This document shows, one piece after another, positions 44,301 through 56,101 of a DNA stretch of 64,000 nt. Position 1 is the stretch's first letter. The number at the start of each line of letters is the position of its first letter. The notes beneath the pieces were generated by a model. That model worked only from the letters and a program-made list of their open reading frames with translations, did not search any database and was not told the DNA's origin. The position numbers and the translations under genes were made by a program. The stretch is from Ascidia mentula (lineage: Eukaryota; Chordata; Ascidiacea; Phlebobranchia; Ascidiidae): the NCBI GenBank assembly GCA_947561715.1, contig OX387198.1, forward strand, positions 2,170,001 through 2,234,000. Reading direction: 5' to 3'.

Positions 44301-47300
44301 TTGACTATTTTAATCTTAATGCACTGGAAATTTATTTCAAACGTCAGCAATATTCCCACAGTTTAAAAGTCACATACATTGAAGTACCTGTTTCCTGCAA
44401 TGTTCCCTTTATGGAGTTGCTTTCTACGCTTGATTGTTGGCTATGAGTTGCATCAGCATAGGTGGCTGCACCTTCCTTCAAAGTGCTTCTAGTTTGCTCT
44501 AGAAATTTCGATCTACTTTTACAATTACACAACAAGCATATAAGAATGAAAAACATTTATTGTGTGTTAATGATCAAATTTAACATTAATTTTATGCAAT
44601 GTACTACAATTGTAAGCAAAATATATACACAATACACCAAAGAAAACTATTCATAACATAGTTTCAAACAGTACAAACAATACTTAGTAGTTAGATGCAC
44701 TATCATAGTTTTCAGAATCAGGGCATATCACACATTACTTGTTACAAGATCTTATATAAAACAACAGTTTTAACACGAATTCTGTTATAGAGGTGCAACA
44801 TATTTTTATTACTGCACTCTTACATTTGCTACTAATGTTGGTAAAACTAACATTTCCATGTACACATGAGCTAATAAAAACCTTAAACAAGTATATTTAG
44901 CCATTGGTTAAATTGTACAATTTCACATGCAAAACGACATCTTGGGATAATATTTTGTGAGTGTATTGTCACAAGTTATACTGGAAGATCAGTGAGTGTA
45001 ATGTTGTGATGATACTTTTATTAAAGAAGAAGGATTCTTGTTGACAATGGATCATACTAACCATTTATCGTACTTGGAGATATGCTTTTATAACAATTAC
45101 TTTTAGCAGACCATTACTGTGTAATACAGTTGCTGGGTTGGTAACTGACACAAACATGCCTCATAAAGTTAAGTTACAAGATATTGTCCATTGTAGTTTT
45201 TCATGAAAAATATTGTCTACTCATTGCAAGATTTTTTGTTTGCAGACTTTTTTACTTTATTTCAGCAATATTGTACCTGTTTGTTTTTGGAATTTGGATC
45301 CATCACAATGTTGTGTTTGTTCAATTCTTGTCTCAGATGATGGCTGATGCAGTGTCCTGTCATCAAGATATCTTGAGTGACTTTCAGTACTTCCTTTTTC
45401 AAAAAAATCTTCAAATACATAAAGATTGGTATTTACGCTCAGGCCTGACTTGCGTGACAATTATGAGCAATACAAACAACAATGCTTTTGTAGTGAAAAC
45501 TGTCTTTCAATGCCTTTACTGTAATATCATAATTTAAACAACAACAACTTGATGAATTTGAGAAATTTAGCATCAAAAGTTCCTCCACCTTTTAGCTGAT
45601 GTAGAGTTTTTGTTGAGCCTGATGATGATTGAGGCTGTGTATCATCATATCCTGGTCTGTGGTGATTTTCAGTATCTCCTACTTAGAGGGGAATTGTTGA
45701 AATTAACAATTATGCTTATATGTACAGTGATGAGGTCACAAAATGAGAAAAATTGCTTAATTTTGTTTTTGCTCTAAGCATTGTTAACACAGAAGTAGTA
45801 TTATAGTTGAACAAATACACAATGAGCATATTAAGAATGAAAAGCATTTATTTTGTGTTTGTGATCAAATTTTAACCTTTTTAAGCAATCTACTATAACT
45901 GTAAGTAAAATAGGTACAAAATGGGCACAGAGAACCATTCACTTACTATGATCTGTTAATAAAGTAAGTTCCAAATAGTACAAAAAATATTTATTAGTTA
46001 GATGCACTGGCATAGTTGTCATAATCAATGTAAATCTGCACATTGATTGTAAAAACAGCAGTTTTGACACAAAGTTTTTTATGTTGGTAAAACTTGGAAT
46101 TTCTTACCTTTGTTACTAATGTTTGTAACATTAACATTTCCCTGCACTCCTACTATACTTCCATCAGATACTTTTGAGTCAAGCAAAGATGTATTTTGGA
46201 TCTGATCAGATTTCTCTACATACACAAAGAATGTACAAAGGTGTAATAAGACTAAGGCAAGTGATCACCATTAAATTATATGAGGTTTTATAGTTTATGG
46301 TGTGGTCCATCTGCTTCTACTTATGTAATGTAGAACTAATGGCTCAAATGTTGATCATGTGTTTCAATATGCTTCCACTTCTGACCAGCCCAAGTTGAAC
46401 ATGTCTTATTGTTACAATTTACATTTTATGTGCCACATTTTTAGCATATCCAATTTTACCACGCTACTTGCAGTTTGGCTTGATCTTAATTCATATCACC
46501 TTTTCAATCACCCGAGCAAATTGAATTCTTAAACAAACTGATCAATTTAATTCATTGAACTATACTCAGGAGTATAGAATTACAGCAATATTTATTACTT
46601 CTATACAATACCGGTTTCATTTAGGGATGCAGAGTCGACACCTGATTCCTGTTGTTGAGTTCTTTTTGTGTCGGATGATGATTGAAGTTGAGCAAGGTCA
46701 CCTTGTTGACCAGTGTGACTTTCAGCACTAGTAGTTGCCAAGGAATCTAGAAGCACATATATTTTTATTGTATTGTCAAACTTGATACATAAATGCATCA
46801 CAAAATATTGTTGGGAATATGTTATTACTGTATATGAATCTACATGACGTTTAGTTAAACCATTTCATCAGTCAGCATATTGACTATTTTAATCTTAATG
46901 CACTGGAAATTTATTTCAAACGTCAGCAATATTCCCACAGTTTAAAAGTCACATACATTGAAGTACCTGTTTCCTGCAATGTTCCCTTTATGGAGTTGCT
47001 TTCTACGCTTGATTGTTGGCTATGAGTTGCATCAGCATAGGTGGCTGCACCTTCCTTCAAAGTGCTTCTAGTTTGCTCTAGAAATTTCGATCTACTTTTA
47101 CAATTACACAACAAGCATATAAGAATGAAAAACATTTATTGTGTGTTAATGATCAAATTTAACATTAATTTTATGCAATGTACTACAATTGTAAGCAAAA
47201 TATACACAATACACCAAAGAAAACTGTTCAAAACATAATTTCAAACAGTACAAACAATATTTAGTAGTTAGATGCACTATCATAGTTTTCATAATCAGAA

Positions 47301-50300
47301 TATATCTACACATTACTTGTTACCAGATCCTATATAATACAATAGTTGACACAAATTCTGTCGTAATCAAGATATTTTCATAACAGCACTCTTACCTTTG
47401 TTACTAACGTTGGTAAAACTAACATTTCCCTGTACTCTTTCTGTTTTTCCTTCAGATATTTTTGAGTCATGCAAAGATGTATTTTGAATCTTAACAGATT
47501 TCTCTGCAAACACATGAGCTATTAAAAACCCTAAACTAGTGTATTTAGGCATTGGTTAAATTTTGTACAATTTCACATGAAAAATGAGATCTTGTGATAA
47601 TATTTTGTGAGTGCATTGTAAATTGCAAGTAATATTGGACGAGTTCATCATTAGTGAGTATAATGTTGTGATAATACCTTGAAATAATAAAGAAGAAAGA
47701 CACTTGTTTACAATGGATCATACTAACCATTTATCGTACTTGGAGACATGCTTTCATAACAATTACTTTAAGCAGACCATTACTGCGTAATACAGTTGCT
47801 GGGTTGGTAACTGACACAAACATGCCTCATAAAGTTAGGTTACAAGATATTGTTCATTGCAGTATTTTTGATGAAAAATATTGTCTACTCATTGCACAAA
47901 ATTTTGCTTGGATGTTTTGCAAATAAGATTTTTTGTTTACTTTATTTCAGCAATATTGTACCTGTTTGTATTTGGAATTTGGATCCATCACAATGTTGTT
48001 TTTGTTGAATTCCTGTCTCAGATGATGGCTGATGCAGTGTCTTGTCATCAAGATATCTTGGGTGACTTTCAGTATTTCCTTTTTCAAAAAAATCTTCAAA
48101 TACATAAAGATTAGTATTTAAGCTCAGACTTAGCTTACGTGACTATTATGAGCAATACAAACAACAATGCTTTGTAGTGAAAACTGTCTTTTTTTCCTAA
48201 TTACAGCAACACATTTACTGTAATATCATAATTTAAACAACTATAACTAAGTGAATTTGAGAAATTTAGCTTCAAAAGTTCCTCTACCTTTTATCTCATG
48301 TAGAGTTTTTGGTGTGCCTGATGATGATTGAGGCTGTGTATCATCATCTCCTTGTCTGTGGTGATTTTCAGTATCTCCTACTTAGAGGGGAATTGTTGAA
48401 ATTAACAATTATGCTTATATGTACAGTGATGAGGTCATAAAATAAGACAAATTGCCTAATTTTGTTCTGTTCTACACATTGTTAACACAGAAGTAGTATT
48501 ATAGTTGAACAACTACACAATGAGCATATTAATGATGAAAAACATTTATTGTGTGTTTGTGATCAAATTTTACCCTTTTCAAACAATCTATACTAAACTG
48601 TAAGTAAAAAAGGCACAAAATGGGCACAGAGAACCATTCGCTAACTATGATCTGTTAATAACATAGTTGCAAATAGTACAAAAAATATTTATTAGTTAGA
48701 TGCACTGGCGTAGTTGTCATAATCAATGAAAATCTGCAGGTTAATTGTGAAAACAGCAGTTTTGACGCAAAGTTTTTTATGTTGGTAAAACTTGGAATTT
48801 CTTACCTTTGTTACTAATGTTTGTAACATTAACATTTCCCTGCACTCCTACTATACTTCCATCAGATACTTTTGAGTCATGCAAAGATGTATTTTGGATC
48901 TTAACAGATTTCTCTGCATACACAAAGAATGTACAAAGGTGTAATAAGACTAAGGCAAGTGATCACCATTAAATTATATGAGGTTTTATAGTTTATGGTG
49001 TGGTCCATCTGCTTTGTACTTATGTAATGTAGAACTAATGGCTTAAATGTTGATCATGTGTTTCAATATGCTTCCACTTCTGACCAGCCCAAGTTGAACT
49101 TGTCTTATTGTTACAATTTACATTTTATGTGCCACATTTTCAGCATATCCAATTTTACTACAATATTTGCATTTTGGCTTGATCTCAATTCATATCATCT
49201 TTTCAATCACCCTAGCTTCTATACAATACAATACCGGTTTCATTTGGAGATGCAGAGCCAACACCTAACTCTCGTTGTTGAGTTCTTTTTGTGTCAGATG
49301 ATGATTGAGGTTGAGCAAGGTCGCCTTGTTGGCCAGTGTGACTTTTAGCACTAGTAGTTGGCAAGGAATCTAAAAGCATTTACATTTTTATATTTTGTTA
49401 ATCTTGAAAATATAAATGCATCACAAAATATTGTTGGAAATATGTTAGTAGTGTACATTAATTTATCAACGTTTAATTAAACTTTGATAAAGTATTGCTG
49501 TATGGCACATGAAATGTCAGCAAAATAGGGTGCGTTAATTTATGCCAAAAATACAGTCCTGTCTACATTGTAGCATGCCTGGCAGCAAAAGTAGCTCAAT
49601 GAAAGATTTTGTAATGCAGCAAATAGACAGTTGGCTTCTCAAACTTTTTGATTATTTTAAGAGCAAAAGTCCTACCTAGATTATCAATATTTGTAATGCT
49701 AACATTTCCTTGGACTCCAGCTATGCTTCCTTCAGATAAATTTGAATCTTTCAATAATGTTTTTTGATGGCTTTTAGAATCACCTGTATGCATAAATGTT
49801 GTGCATTTGATTAACCAACATCAAAAGTTACGGCCAACACTATGTGATATTAGTACATCTAAGCACCAACATGTACACATACAAAACTTGTACTCATTGG
49901 ACATTAAAAAAACTATTTTTTTAGTTAACTTATATGCTACCATAGCAGATGAAAGAACCACTATGCAAATGGTTTATTTTTTTCATTACCTACCTGATGA
50001 TGAATCCTTTTCTTCTGCTTTCGTAGATTCTGCCAGTATAAACAAAATATCAGATATGTTAATAAAAATAGACAACTAACAGGAAAAATTTCTTGATATT
50101 AAGTGTTGGGGTAAAATCCACAAAATCAGTTGAACAACCATAAATAGAAATGATATCAGATTTGTGAAAATAGAAATAGAGATAACATCCAGCAGCAGAA
50201 TAAATATTTTTACTTTCTGAAAGACAATACCGCTTTCTTTTGGAGACTTGGATCCAACATTCTGCTCTTGTTGAGTTTTTGTAGTGGAGTTTGATGGTTT

Positions 50301-53300
50301 AAGTTGTGAATCATTATCTCCTTGACTGGCATGACTTTCAGCACTTCCCAGTTGCAGAGACTCTACACACACACAAATATTTTGTGCAGTTTATATAAAA
50401 AAATACTTTTATTTTTTTTATCACTAGAAAAGTAATACCACAAAACATTAAATATTGGTCAGATTTCTGGTTCTATAACCATCATGCTTTTGTTCTTCCT
50501 TTGAAGCAAGAAACAAAAAAATTTTATTAAAAGATGAATCATAGTTTTTTGCCAAATTGCTTGCCTACCTATTCTTCCTTAAAACCTCAGTATTATATAA
50601 TATGCAGTAGTGTGTAGCTTTAACATGATTGCTGTTGTAAATATGACTTTGCTCTTACTTAGTGTACCAATTTTGGTAATAGTAACATTGCCCTCCACCC
50701 CTGCTATACTTCCTTCAGATAGCTTAGAGTCGCTCAACAACTTATTTTGTGGGTTTCCATGATCATCTGCATGCACACATGTCACAAATTCAAATAAACA
50801 ACATAAAAAGTTATGACCGATACAAAAATTAGTTTGCAGTGGAGACATCAAATTTATTATGGTATAAAATCTTAATTTTTGTGCCACTCCTCCAGGTGTC
50901 TCACTATTACTACACATACATGTTTTTTATTGGACATTCAAAGACAAATATAAGCAAATTTGTCCAAATAATATAACACAAGTATGTTAGGTTTATGTGC
51001 ATTACCCACAGTATTGCTGACACACAGCAGTTTTTCAAGTTACCAAACTGTGACTCTTTCTTAACTCTTTTGCTATTTGAGGTTACCAAAAAACCTGATA
51101 ATCATACTCAAGCAACCAGACATATTTTTGTACTCACATTTTTAAGTCAAAGTTTGGCAAACAATTGAGTAACCCTATGTCTATATTTGTTTTGTGACAA
51201 GTTTATGAAAATTTGAATTCAAATCATATATATTAACAATTTTATTTATTTCTTACTAGGCTACCTGCTTTGTTTTTAGACCCAGGTTCATTCCCTTGCT
51301 GTTGTTGAGTCCCTGTTGTGTCAGATGATGTTTCAGGTTTAGACAGTTGATCTTGTTGTCTGGAATTACTTTCAGTATTTGCCACATGCATTGATTCTGA
51401 ATAAACATGAATACTTAAAGTTAAAATTTATGTATATTTCTTTAACTTAAACATATACATGCAAAAAAAACGATTTGATGAAAACCTAAAATATCCAGTG
51501 AATAATAAACAATCAAACTAAAAACATTTTGTTGAGTAAACACTACATATGAAGTTGCTTTAAACAAAACAGTTTACCTATGTTTTCAATCTGGAGTAGA
51601 GTAACATCACCCGTGACTCCAGCAATACTCCCATCAGATAACATGGAGTCATCACATGATGTAGGTTTTGAAGTGACAGATTGCTCTATATGCACAAAAA
51701 ATAAAAGATTAAACAACATTTCAGGATATTAGCAATATAATAATTTACAAGATTCGTCATCAATCTACAAAGAAAGGTATTATACTTTTAATAGTACACT
51801 TTTAAATGCCTAATTTTGTACCACATTTTTAGAAAACCCACCTTTACTTCGAAGTGCACAGGCTTTGTTATTTATTCGACATGCTTGTCTAATTACACAC
51901 TAACACAAAAACTTCTGAAAGTGCTGGAGATAATTTTATCCATATTACTTTAAAAAAAAAAGCAAAATCCCCTTTTTTTGATTATGTTTACGGAAAGTTG
52001 AATTAGAGCAATTTAAATACCAGCAAAAGTTGTACTACAGTACAATAATAAAGTTATACTACAATACAATAATATACTTGTTAGTTGTTGGGGCTTAATT
52101 TTATCACGTTTCTGTTGTAGAGGTTTTGTTCTACCATGTGATGATGGAACAAGGTCAACTTGCTGAATATCGTGACTTTCACCACCAGTAGGGATGGGAC
52201 CTAAAGATAATTTTCTTCATTTTGTATATTCAAGTTTGTTACAGAAATGAATTATATGTATTGTAAGGCTTTCAAAGTAATTACATTGTGTTGTAAAATT
52301 TTATACAATAGCTTATTTGTAACATATTACAAAATAAACAATAACTTCTTGACACATTTTATCTTAACTGACATGAGGATGTTTGTAGAACTTGAGAAAG
52401 ATTTCTACTGAATTCAATTTGATCTTTTTTTGTCTTCTCTGGTAAATCTGTAGCTGTCCTGGAAGTTCTGGCAGCACTTTCAAACAATTCATTGCTCTTG
52501 CGTAAGTAAATACAACCAAGGTTATGAGACAAAGTACCATATACATGATACCTTTCGGCATTTTTACCGAACTGTCTCTCCATCATTTTAAGACCAAGTT
52601 TAATTGTTTCTTCTCTGGACAAATATTTTCCAATCAAACCAAGGCAGTATTCAAAAAAATGCAAACATTTTACTGCAGATAAACATGAAACTTCATCTCC
52701 CACATTTTTCATGGTTACAATTTTCATTTTCATGTCTTGTATCATAGGGATGACATGACCACAAACAATTTGTCTGTTTTTAACATGTTGACTCGATCTT
52801 TCTAGCAAAGCTTCACATGTTTTTGTAAGTCCCCTTGCACATTTCTCCACACCCAAAGCGCCCTCATTGCCATTTAAACGTTCAAACTTATCTGATGCAA
52901 GGTCATAAAACAAAGTTGATTCCACAAACTGCTTTTCATCTCTTTTTGTGTCTCCAGTTCTTCTCAAATCATCAGCGGTTGAGCAAAGGCTTTCAGGTAA
53001 ATTTGAAAATTCATACTTAGTATCAATTGCTTCAGAATACCTTTGTTCTTCCACCAAATCCACATATTTTCGAATGAGTACCTCAGCGTTATTCCCTAGG
53101 AAAGTAAGAAATAAATATTAACCCTTTTCAATACAACTTGCATTTCAATTTTTTGATACCAAATTTAACATTAAAACCTACACAAAGTCTATATCAGCTG
53201 CTAAGGTTGTGTTTGCACCACACTTTGCAGCTAAACCTACCTTACTTTAGAAATTTATTTTGTCACAGGAGTTAACCAGATTTAACCGTTGTCAAGGTTA

Positions 53301-53378
53301 ACTGAGCTTTGGTATCCTATCCCACTTACCTGTCTGCTGGGCAATACCTGCAGGTATCCATTTGTATCTAGAAGTCAT
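40559..53378 (-). CDS. TPR-linker-TPR gene B (unknown function, 24 coding exons)
   Basis: Assembled exons: start 53330-53378; N-terminal TPR-like 52373-53095; linker exons 52078-52200, 51578-51685, 51265-51396, 50659-50766, 50231-50362, 49994-50029, 49676-49783, 49235-49369, 48806-48913, 48288-48377, 47962-48093, 47396-47503, 46967-47077, 46612-46746, 46108-46215, 45589-45678, 45277-45408, 44388-44498, 44057-44191, 43052-43141, 42740-42871, 41857-41961; terminal TPR-like 40559-41304. Total 3,987 nt, exactly 1,329 codons including stop, with every junction in phase 1. No signal peptide or membrane segment is visible. Helical-repeat ends suggest protein binding; the ~823-aa linker is Ser/Thr/Gln-rich with a recurring GSIxGVQGNV motif. 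The family is not recognised. The exon set is read from splice sites; transcripts were not seen. Confidence 0.75.
41305..41856. repeat. Intron with MITE fragment and short hairpin
   Basis: A perfect small palindrome CATAGAATACT...AGTATTCTATG lies at 41371-41397. Sequence at about 41,560-41,710 resembles the right half of the MITE at 39.3-39.6 kb (shared CTGCACTACAC / GCACTACACACG and CCAATCTTTACCTGCAG / CCATCTTTACCTACAG). Confidence 0.5.
41857..44191 (-). repeat. Gene B tandem unit 3 (exons B-A-D-E-A-C)
   Basis: Third ~2.55-kb copy of the exon cassette. Intact exons: B 44057-44191, D 43052-43141, E 42740-42871, C 41857-41961. The first A-type exon (from 43670) has lost its donor. The second A-type exon (about 42288-42345) survives only as its 3' half. 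Confidence 0.85.
44388..46746 (-). repeat. Gene B tandem unit 2 (exons B-A-D-E-A-C)
   Basis: Exons B 46612-46746, A 46108-46215, D 45589-45678, E 45277-45408 and C 44388-44498 keep acceptor, donor and frame. The second A-type exon (about 44820-44875) is a relic: its acceptor and 5' ~75 nt are deleted, with the same breakpoint as in unit 3. Confidence 0.85.
46967..49369 (-). repeat. Gene B tandem unit 1 (exons B-A-D-E-A-C), all intact
   Basis: Exons B 49235-49369, A 48806-48913, D 48288-48377, E 47962-48093, A 47396-47503 and C 46967-47077. Starts of units are spaced 2,623 and 2,555 bp. Intron sequences are duplicated along with the exons. This is the only copy with every exon intact, so it approximates the ancestral cassette. 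Confidence 0.88.
49676..52200 (-). CDS. Gene B 5' linker exons, alternating A and B classes
   Basis: Going 5' to 3': B 52078-52200, A 51578-51685, B 51265-51396, A 50659-50766, B 50231-50362, a 36-nt mini-exon 49994-50029, A 49676-49783. A-class exons are all 108 nt and end in the motif SDGSIAGVTGDVTLLQI or SEGSIAGVQGNVSITNI; B-class exons are Ser/Gln/Lys-rich with an ESH or ESN near the start and TQQ near the end. This more diverged A/B alternation probably predates the three-unit amplification. Confidence 0.8.
52373..53095 (-). CDS. Gene B N-terminal TPR-like exon
   Basis: Acceptor TCCTAG at 53096, donor T|GTCAGT at 52372, 241 codons in phase 1-1. Diverged paralog of the three other TPR-like exons: ESTLFYDLASDKFERLNG, GHVIPMIQDMKMKIV, TIKLGLKMMERQFGKNA and SHNLGCIYLRKSNE. 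It is shorter than the terminal copy near the last helix. It joins the start exon to give MTSRYKWIPAGIAQQTG before NNAEVLIRKYVDLVEE. Confidence 0.82.
53330..53378 (-). CDS. Gene B start exon
   Basis: ATG at 53376-53378 opens MTSRYKWIPAGIAQQT, followed by a strong donor G|GTAAGT. Phase 1 matches the next exon's acceptor. No other in-frame start was found before the TPR-like exon; an additional upstream untranslated exon is possible. Confidence 0.65.
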
Positions 53379-53899
53379 TTTGTTGTTTTCAATGAAATTT
53401 TAAGGACAGGCCATGTTATACATGCAACAAAAACACTGTTATCACACTAAGGTGCAAAAAAAGCTATGCATTATTAAGAAATACATGAAAATCTGAAAAT
53501 GTCCTATTCCTTACATTTGTACACCTGCAGGAAATAGCAGATGTTCTTTTATCACAAACCAACATACAATTATTGGAATCTTCGTTTATTATAGTGGCGT
53601 TGTTAACTTCTTCTTCGACATCTCCTAAACGCCTTACACGTATTATGCTATTTGATATTGACGTTGGTCGGATTTAGGCAAGAACTTTTGCAGAAAACAA
53701 ACCATGTTTAGTACCTTGTGGTGGCTTCGGTTGGCTGCCAGGGAAACCATAGAAATGTTAAGAGTGGATTCACAAACTACATGGGGAAAAATATAACAAA
53801 AATTCAAAAACAAGAAATTTGGCCCCTCATGTTAATAAACTGCTTTACTTTGTACCAAAACTTGCAAACAATTGTGTTATCGAAAGGAAAATGAGGGAT
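53379..53899. other. Region between gene B and the transposon
   Basis: Presumed gene B promoter region. No coding exon, clear TATA motif or repeat recognised before the transposon's target duplication at 53900. Confidence 0.5.
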
Positions 53900-53934
53900 G
53901 CATTGTATGGGGCGCCGTTTTGAAAAAAATTATC

Positions 53935-54175
53935 TTGCCGCAACATAGAGCTAAGTTGCGGCAAGATAGCTAAGTTGCGGCAACATAGAGCTAAGTTGCG
54001 GCAAGATAGCTAAGTTGCGGCAAGATAGCTAAGTTGCGGCAACATAGTGCTAAGTTGCGGCAATATAGCTAAGTTGCCGCAACTTAGCGCTATGTTGCGG
54101 CAAGATAGCTCTATGTTGCGGCAACTTAGCTATCTTGCCGCAACTTAGCACTATGTTGCCGCAACTTAGCTATAG
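53935..54175. repeat. Left subterminal minisatellite of the transposon
   Basis: Tandem units of CTAAGTTGCGGCAAGATAG and variants (CAACATAGAGCTAAGTTGCGG), switching to the inverted orientation near 54,075. The array can therefore fold on itself and can also pair with the right array. Confidence 0.9.
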
Positions 54176-54213
54176 AAATGATAAACGTAAACTGTTATCT
54201 GTGCATATTCTAG

Positions 54214-55394
54214 GGGCGACATCGGAAGCAAGTTGATGTGGAACATCTCAAGCAACTTTTGGTTCTAAGAATAAAATTTAGTGATATATGCCGATTGCTT
54301 GAAATATCCAGACCCACATTGAAACGAGTTATATGTGAATGTAATTTGGAAAAACCAACTTACAGGTATGGCAGGTGGAAATAACTTAGTTAAAGCTTTA
54401 TTTAACTGGTGTATATCTATCCTCGTGCAGTTCAATATCAGATCAGGATCTTGACACCACATTACGAAATGTAAAAGGAAACCATCCTGCATCTGGGGAA
54501 GTTATGGTAAATGGACACCTTAAAGCACAGGGTATATTTGTACAAAGGAAAAGGCTTCGATCTAGTTTGCATAGAGTTGATGAAGAGGGAATAAAAGCAC
54601 GACAACTTACAACCATTGCCAGAAGAAAATATACAGTTCCATGTCCTAACTACATTTGGCATATAGATGGCACTCACAAGTTAATTAGATGGAAGTTTGT
54701 CATTCACGCTGGAATAGATGGATACAGTAGGTTAATTACCTACTGCCACTGCTCAGATAACAATAAGTCAGTGACTGTTTTAAACTTGTTTGAAGAAGCT
54801 GTGGATAAATTTGGTTTGCCACTAAAAATTCGAAGTGATTTTGGTGGAGAAAATGTTCATGTGTGGAGGTATATGTATGAAAGAAGGCTTAACAGCAAAT
54901 CTGTGGTTACTGGAAGTTCAGTGCACAATCAACGAATTGAGCGACTCAACAGAGATATTAATTCTCAAGTTGTGAATAGGTTTCACAATGAATTCTCATA
55001 CCTTGAGGAGTGTCACATATTGGATATTATGAACTCTGTACATCTTTACTGTCTCCATTTTGTGTACAAAGATATCATAAACAAAAGGTTGGCGGAGTTT
55101 GTAACTGCAACAAACCACCATGTCCTTTCAACTGAAAATTATCAATCACCTTTGCAACTTTTTTACATGAATCGCCACCTATTACAGTTTCAGGCGCTAA
55201 ACCCATTTGATGAAATTGATAATAGTGACATAATATACCCAAGTACTAGCAATGTTGATGTTGAAACAAATTTGTTACAATTGCCTGAAGGTGTATTACA
55301 AAACTTAAATGATGCAGTACGTCAAGAAAGTAACAGTATGAACAAATACAAGTGTGCTGTTGAATTTGTTAGTAACTATCTTGTTGAACAGTGA
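54214..55394 (+). CDS. Integrase-like (DDE) transposase, two exons seen
   Basis: Exons 54214-54365 and 54431-55394 (stop 55392-55394) join in frame. The first encodes a helix-turn-helix region ([13 protein letters not shown]). The second carries an rve-type catalytic core: first Asp in [12 protein letters not shown], second Asp in [14 protein letters not shown], and Glu in [12 protein letters not shown]. [10 protein letters not shown] after the first strand is typical of this animal transposon integrase group. The core is open and all three catalytic residues are present. The initiator codon and any exon before 54214 were not identified, so the N-terminus is uncertain. Confidence 0.85.
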
Positions 55395-56101
55395 ATGCTT
55401 TGTTTTTTTACTTTGACACTTGTTTAGTAGTTTTACATTACATGCATACCGTACTGCTTAATACATACATCACAAGTTTTCATGATTTATTTTGAAAATG
55501 AACAGAAAATATCGGCTGTATTCAAATTATTTAAAAACGATTCTGTAGCAGGTAAGATACGACAGTGTATGTAGTACTGAGGTATGTGGCAAATTGAGGC
55601 TAGCATACAATACAAATCAGAAAGTGTCAATGTTACTCATATTTTACAGTGGTTTTTTTACAATATGATAAGGCCACATTAACATTCAAATATATCCAGT
55701 ACAGACACTCAATATCTTACAGAACATTATAGTTTTGGTCTTTAAAACAGTTTTAACAAACAATTGCTACACGCAAGGGGTTGTTATATGCTAGAAATTT
55801 AATTGTGTACATAGTCAAAAGAAATAAAGAACATGGAAGTAGTATAACTTTTCACAAATTTAATTAAATAGCTTGGTGACAATCACAGTTTGCAATAAAC
55901 AAAACAACATTTAACAAACACTGCTCTCAGGCTATAGTGTACTAACATAAAACCAGTTCAAATGTACATCAGGTTATGTTTGAAAATGCTTTGAGGTACT
56001 TAATACTTATTGGTACATGGTAATTCACACTAGCCGAGGTAATGCATCCCATATACAACTGGTGTTCTTTGGGCATATCCAACCAAAATTATTCAATTGC
56101 T
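55395..56101. other. Transposon interior between the two convergent genes
   Basis: Contains the 3' ends of both genes. No further ORF is recognised. AATAAA occurs near 55,825 (+), a possible polyadenylation signal for the integrase transcript. Confidence 0.5.

Noticed and set aside
42734..45537. Plus-strand ORFs of 88-117 aa (42734-43000 and 45184-45537), with a third at 47881, nearly identical in sequence.
   Set aside because: They are antisense to E-class exons of gene B and repeat only because the tandem units repeat. The minus strand has phased splice sites and the consistent frame.
41813..47135. Three ORFs starting MFFILICLLCNCKS, resembling a signal peptide.
   Set aside because: The hydrophobic part lies upstream of a good acceptor and is intron sequence read through into C-class exons; the exon itself starts at EQTRST.
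53935..54175. Regularly repeated units resembling a CRISPR array.
   Set aside because: Units are contiguous with no unique spacers, occur in inverted form at both transposon ends, and the genome is eukaryotic.
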